Below are positions 63,048-64,000 of a stretch of DNA of 64,000 nucleotides, piece by piece. The notes below the pieces were generated by a model. The model made no database searches. It saw only the letters and a list, made by a program, of their open reading frames with translations, and was not told the DNA's origin. The stretch is from Glycomyces fuscus (GTDB lineage Bacteria; Actinomycetota; Actinomycetes; Streptosporangiales; Streptosporangiaceae), in contig NYMS01000020.1 in the NCBI GenBank assembly GCA_002529455.1, positions 180,983 to 244,982 of the forward strand. The letters run 5' to 3'. The position numbers and the translations under genes are program-made. Every line of letters starts with the position of its first letter. Position 1 is the stretch's first letter.

Positions 63048-64000
63048 ATGAGGGTCCTGATCGCGACGCAGGCGGAGCGGACCCACTTCCTGGGGCTGGT
63101 GCCCCTGGCGTGGGCGCTGCGCGCCGCCGGGCACGAGGTCCGGGTGGCCAGCCAGCCCCACCTGGAGCCCGTCGCGGCGGGGGCGGGGCTGCCCTTCGCG
63201 TCCGTCGGCCGCGACCACCACTTCGCCAGGATCAGCCGGGACGGCCGAGCCGACCGGTACCTGGACTTCGACATGGCCGAGGACCGCGACGAGGTCCTGA
63301 CCTGGGAGTACCTCCTGGAGGGCTACCGGGGGGTCGTCACCTGGTGGTGGCGGATGGTCAACGAGCCCATGTTCGACGACCTGGTCGCCCTCTGCCGCGA
63401 GTGGCGCCCCGACCTGGTCGTGTGGGAGCCGTCCACCTACGCCGCCCCCGTCGCGGCCCAGGTGTGCGGTGCCGCCCACGTGCGCCACCTGTGGAGCGTG
63501 GACCTGTTCAGCAGGGTCCGCCGGACCTTCCTGGCGCGGATGGCCGAGCAGCCCGCCGAGCGGCGGGAGGACCCCCTGGCCCAGTGGCTGGGTGCCAGGG
63601 CGGCCCGGTACGGGGTGGACTTCTCCGAGACCCTCGTGCACGGCCAGGCCACCGTCGAGCAGGTCCCCGCCTCACTGAGAGTGGACACGCCTCCACACCT
63701 GGAGTACCTGCCGGTGCGCTACGTGCCCTACAACGGACGCGCCGTCGTCCCCGGCTGGCTGCGCACACCACCCGCACGCCCCCGGATCGGCCTCAGCCTC
63801 GGGACGACGGCGGCGCTGCGCCTGGGCGGCTACACGGTCGACGTCGCGACCCTCCTGGAGGGTCTGGCCGACCTGGACGTGGAGGTGGTGGCCACCCTTC
63901 CCGCCAGCGAGCAGGACAGGCTGGGCACCGTGCCCGGCAACGCCCGCCTGGTCGAGTACGTGCCCCTGCACGCCCTGGCCCCCACCTGCGCCGCCATGAT
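63048..64000 (+). CDS. DesVII/EryCIII-like glycosyltransferase, 3' end outside window
   Basis: The first 317 residues of a GT1-family transferase are visible. The N-terminus M-R-V-L-I-A-T-Q-A-E-R-T-H-F and L-V-P-L-A-W-A-L-R-A-A-G-H-E-V-R-V-A-S-Q closely follow macrolide deoxysugar transferases (DesVII, EryCIII), as does the later P-D-L-V-V-W-E-P-S-T-Y. The sugar-donor half begins near R-I-G-L-S-L-G-T-T and is cut by the window end. Such enzymes often need a DesVIII-type helper, not seen here. With the DesVI-like methyltransferase it suggests attachment of an N-methylated aminosugar. The ATG at 63048 has GGGGAG upstream. Confidence 0.85.
   Translation, partial: MRVLIATQAERTHFLGLVPLAWALRAAGHEVRVASQPHLEPVAAGAGLPFASVGRDHHFARISRDGRADRYLDFDMAEDRDEVLTWEYLLEGYRGVVTWWWRMVNEPMFDDLVALCREWRPDLVVWEPSTYAAPVAAQVCGAAHVRHLWSVDLFSRVRRTFLARMAEQPAERREDPLAQWLGARAARYGVDFSETLVHGQATVEQVPASLRVDTPPHLEYLPVRYVPYNGRAVVPGWLRTPPARPRIGLSLGTTAALRLGGYTVDVATLLEGLADLDVEVVATLPASEQDRLGTVPGNARLVEYVPLHALAPTCAAM

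Overview
The window is very GC-rich actinomycete DNA. Gene content and style (GH64 and GH16 secreted glucanases, Entner-Doudoroff operon, LCP protein, class III lanthipeptide cluster, GC-saturated third codon positions) suggest Nocardiopsis or a close relative. That assignment is inference. No rRNA, CRISPR array or intact insertion sequence was seen.

1 to ~24.6 kb, accessory. A long minus-strand operon runs from about 16.3 kb leftward out of the window. In transcription order it holds a free-standing condensation enzyme, a discrete carrier protein, a glycosyltransferase-like protein, a KS-AT didomain, dihydropteroate synthase (folP), an MFS exporter, a SyrP/TauD-type dioxygenase, an A-PCP protein whose hand-read code fits Asp, a C-A-PCP protein whose A domain lacks the usual Asp235, a RibD/DHFR-fold reductase, GTP cyclohydrolase I (folE), pabA and pabB. 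Much of the folate pathway is therefore interleaved with a small NRPS/PKS line. The product may contain PABA or pterin units, or be an antifolate whose producer carries spare folate enzymes. Beyond a degenerate transposase and a small LuxR-type regulator lies a second minus-strand operon: HprK-like ATPase, truncated solute-binding protein, N-terminally truncated homocitrate synthase, LeuC/LeuD-like pair and methyltransferase. This is a keto-acid chain-extension module damaged by a deletion-like junction. Base composition is uneven here, IS remnants occur, and the region ends near a tRNA-Arg(ACG) gene with its own terminator, as expected of a genomic island.

24.9 to 53 kb, mostly chromosomal. 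GH16 and GH64 glucanases and a membrane protein come first. A catabolic region follows: gabT/gabD, an FCD-type GntR regulator, two maleate isomerase-like proteins, a DUF3830 protein, a 2-hydroxyacid dehydrogenase and an amidase. It is tied together by three identical GATTGTTGACAATC operators. Then come a two-component pair, two low-complexity secreted proteins, an LCP protein, a membrane protein, a ROK regulator and a zwf-edd-eda operon.

53 kb to the end: a class III lanthipeptide cluster. Three precursor genes with a D-V-L-x-L-Q leader and an S-x2-S-x3-C labionin-type core are accompanied by a LanKC synthetase, an ABC-2 exporter, a DUF4429 protein, a DesVI/TylM1-like aminosugar N-methyltransferase, a DesVII-like glycosyltransferase (cut by the window end) and four GNAT acyltransferases. 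The GNATs form two paralogous pairs. Each pair flanks a precursor gene in the layout GNAT-A <- control region -> lanA -> GNAT-B, and both control regions carry the same 16-bp palindrome. The predicted product is an acylated, possibly aminoglycosylated, labionin peptide family.
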